Source of the DNA: Synergistales bacterium
GTDB taxonomy: Bacteria; Synergistota; Synergistia; Synergistales; 79-D21
DNA: 31,760 bases
Direction: 5' to 3'
NCBI GenBank assembly: GCA_015657435.1
Contig: JADLKH010000004.1
Coordinates: 17,807-49,566, forward strand
Each line of letters starts with the position of its first letter. Positions within the stretch are counted from its first letter, which is position 1. Made by a program: the position numbers and the translations under genes. Shown here one piece after another: positions 31,189 to 31,760 of this stretch. A model generated the notes under the pieces. That model was given only the letters and a program-made list of their open reading frames with translations. It did no database searches and was not told the DNA's origin.

Positions 31189-31760
31189 TTACAGTCCGAG
31201 AGCGGCGATCGTGCCGGGCAGGGGATTGCCCTCCCCGTCCCAGCCGAGCATCGACCAGGCCAGCCTGACGGCGTTTCGCAGGGTTTCCGGGTCCAGGGTC
31301 CTTTCGCCCTCGTGGGGACCGCTTTTCACCGCCTCGAAAAGGCGCGCGGGCAAAACGTCGTCTGCCGCTCCGAACCCCAGCCGCCGGTCCAGCATCCGCG
31401 CGGCCGCGAGGCTGCGTTCTCCCATCCGCATCAGTTCCCACAGGCTCGTTTTCCAGCCGGTGGCCGCCTCCACGAGCAGGGGGATGCCCTCCACGGGATA
31501 GACGCTCCGGGGAGCGAAGACGAAATGGCAGTTGCCGAGATGGTTCTGGAAGGTCCAGTAGGTCCACAGGGTGACGAGGGCCGAAACCTTTTCCGTGTCG
31601 AGGGAGAGGGGATCCATGGGACCGAGGATTCCCAGGGGAGCGACGGATCTCGTGCCGAAGGCCTCCGGGTCGGCCATGAGGGTATCGTGGGCCAGCTGCA
31701 TGTGATCGGCCCCGCCGGGCGCCAGGACGTATCCCAGGGCGACCCCGACCTTGCCGCGGG
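31189..31760 (-). CDS. Aldehyde:ferredoxin oxidoreductase, C-terminal part (5' end outside window)
   Basis: The minus-strand frame is open to the window edge and gives the last ~190 residues. Sequence typical of the AOR C-terminal domain is visible: GYVLAPGGADHMQLAHDT, NHLGNCHFVF (its cysteine corresponds to the last Fe-S ligand in the family), EAATGWKTSLWELMRMGERSLAAARMLDRRLGF and DDVLPARLFEAVKSGPHEGE. AORs are tungsten-pterin/4Fe-4S enzymes that oxidise aldehydes to acids with ferredoxin and are common in amino-acid fermenters. The catalytic N-terminal two thirds are not in the window, so subtype and integrity cannot be judged. The gene ends in the terminator at 31146-31184. Confidence 0.87.
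   Translation of the reverse strand, partial: RGKVGVALGYVLAPGGADHMQLAHDTLMADPEAFGTRSVAPLGILGPMDPLSLDTEKVSALVTLWTYWTFQNHLGNCHFVFAPRSVYPVEGIPLLVEAATGWKTSLWELMRMGERSLAAARMLDRRLGFGAADDVLPARLFEAVKSGPHEGERTLDPETLRNAVRLAWSMLGWDGEGNPLPGTIAALGL

Noticed and set aside
1..31760. CRISPR array, tRNA or rRNA genes, integrase or insertion sequence
   Set aside because: No regularly spaced repeats, tRNA or rRNA sequence, or transposase/integrase motif was recognised on either strand.

Overview
The window looks like chromosomal DNA of an anaerobic, amino-acid-fermenting diderm bacterium of moderately high GC. A selenocysteine-containing glycine-reductase-type enzyme, TRAP/TAXI transport, an aldehyde:ferredoxin oxidoreductase end, a predicted outer-membrane barrel and a YvrJ/DUF2922/DUF1659 operon together make a member of Synergistota the best guess. 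Anaerobic Firmicutes or Desulfobacterota relatives cannot be excluded. No 16S rRNA gene or other taxonomic marker is present.

Layout. (1) 1-9863, plus strand: an organic-acid catabolic cluster. It holds the end of a TRAP permease, a MmgE/PrpD protein, a TAXI solute-binding protein, a PrpF-type isomerase, a flavin/Fe-S enoate-reductase-like enzyme, a second MmgE/PrpD protein, an MFS carrier and a LUD-domain protein. (2) 10177-12801, minus strand: a two-gene operon for an exported metallophosphoesterase and an outer-membrane barrel, with its own promoter and a terminator-like leader hairpin. (3) 13035-14537: a zinc-ribbon/ankyrin-like protein of unknown role. (4) 14938-20087: a glycine/sarcosine/betaine reductase component B module (grdE-like, grdB-like), an AraC regulator and a sodium:solute symporter. 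The grdB-like gene contains an in-frame UGA that is almost certainly selenocysteine; with it the protein runs to 17536 instead of stopping at 17305. (5) about 20160-24285: an AT-rich, probably acquired segment with one giant restriction-modification-specificity fusion protein. (6) 24286-26170, minus strand: a DUF488 gene and a four-gene operon DUF1659 - DUF2922 - YvrJ - sigma factor. (7) 26355-30433: a PNPOx-like flavin protein, a PAS/HD-GYP signalling protein, a small coiled-coil protein and a MalY/PatB C-S lyase. (8) 30640-31145: no gene, but a large, strongly folded RNA that I read as HEARO/omega-RNA-like without an adjacent nuclease gene. (9) 31189-31760: the C-terminal end of an aldehyde:ferredoxin oxidoreductase.

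How the genes may work together: region 1 would import an unsaturated or branched di/tricarboxylate, isomerise and (de)hydrate or decarboxylate it, and reduce a C=C bond. Region 4 would import an amine or amino acid by sodium symport under AraC control and cleave it reductively; the shared components A and C are not encoded here and would have to come from elsewhere in the genome. The most noteworthy items are the missed selenoprotein with its SECIS-like hairpin, the self-contained component B module with unknown substrate, the stand-alone structured RNA, and the sigma/YvrJ/DUF operon. All function calls rest on reading the sequence and remembered family features; no database search was run.
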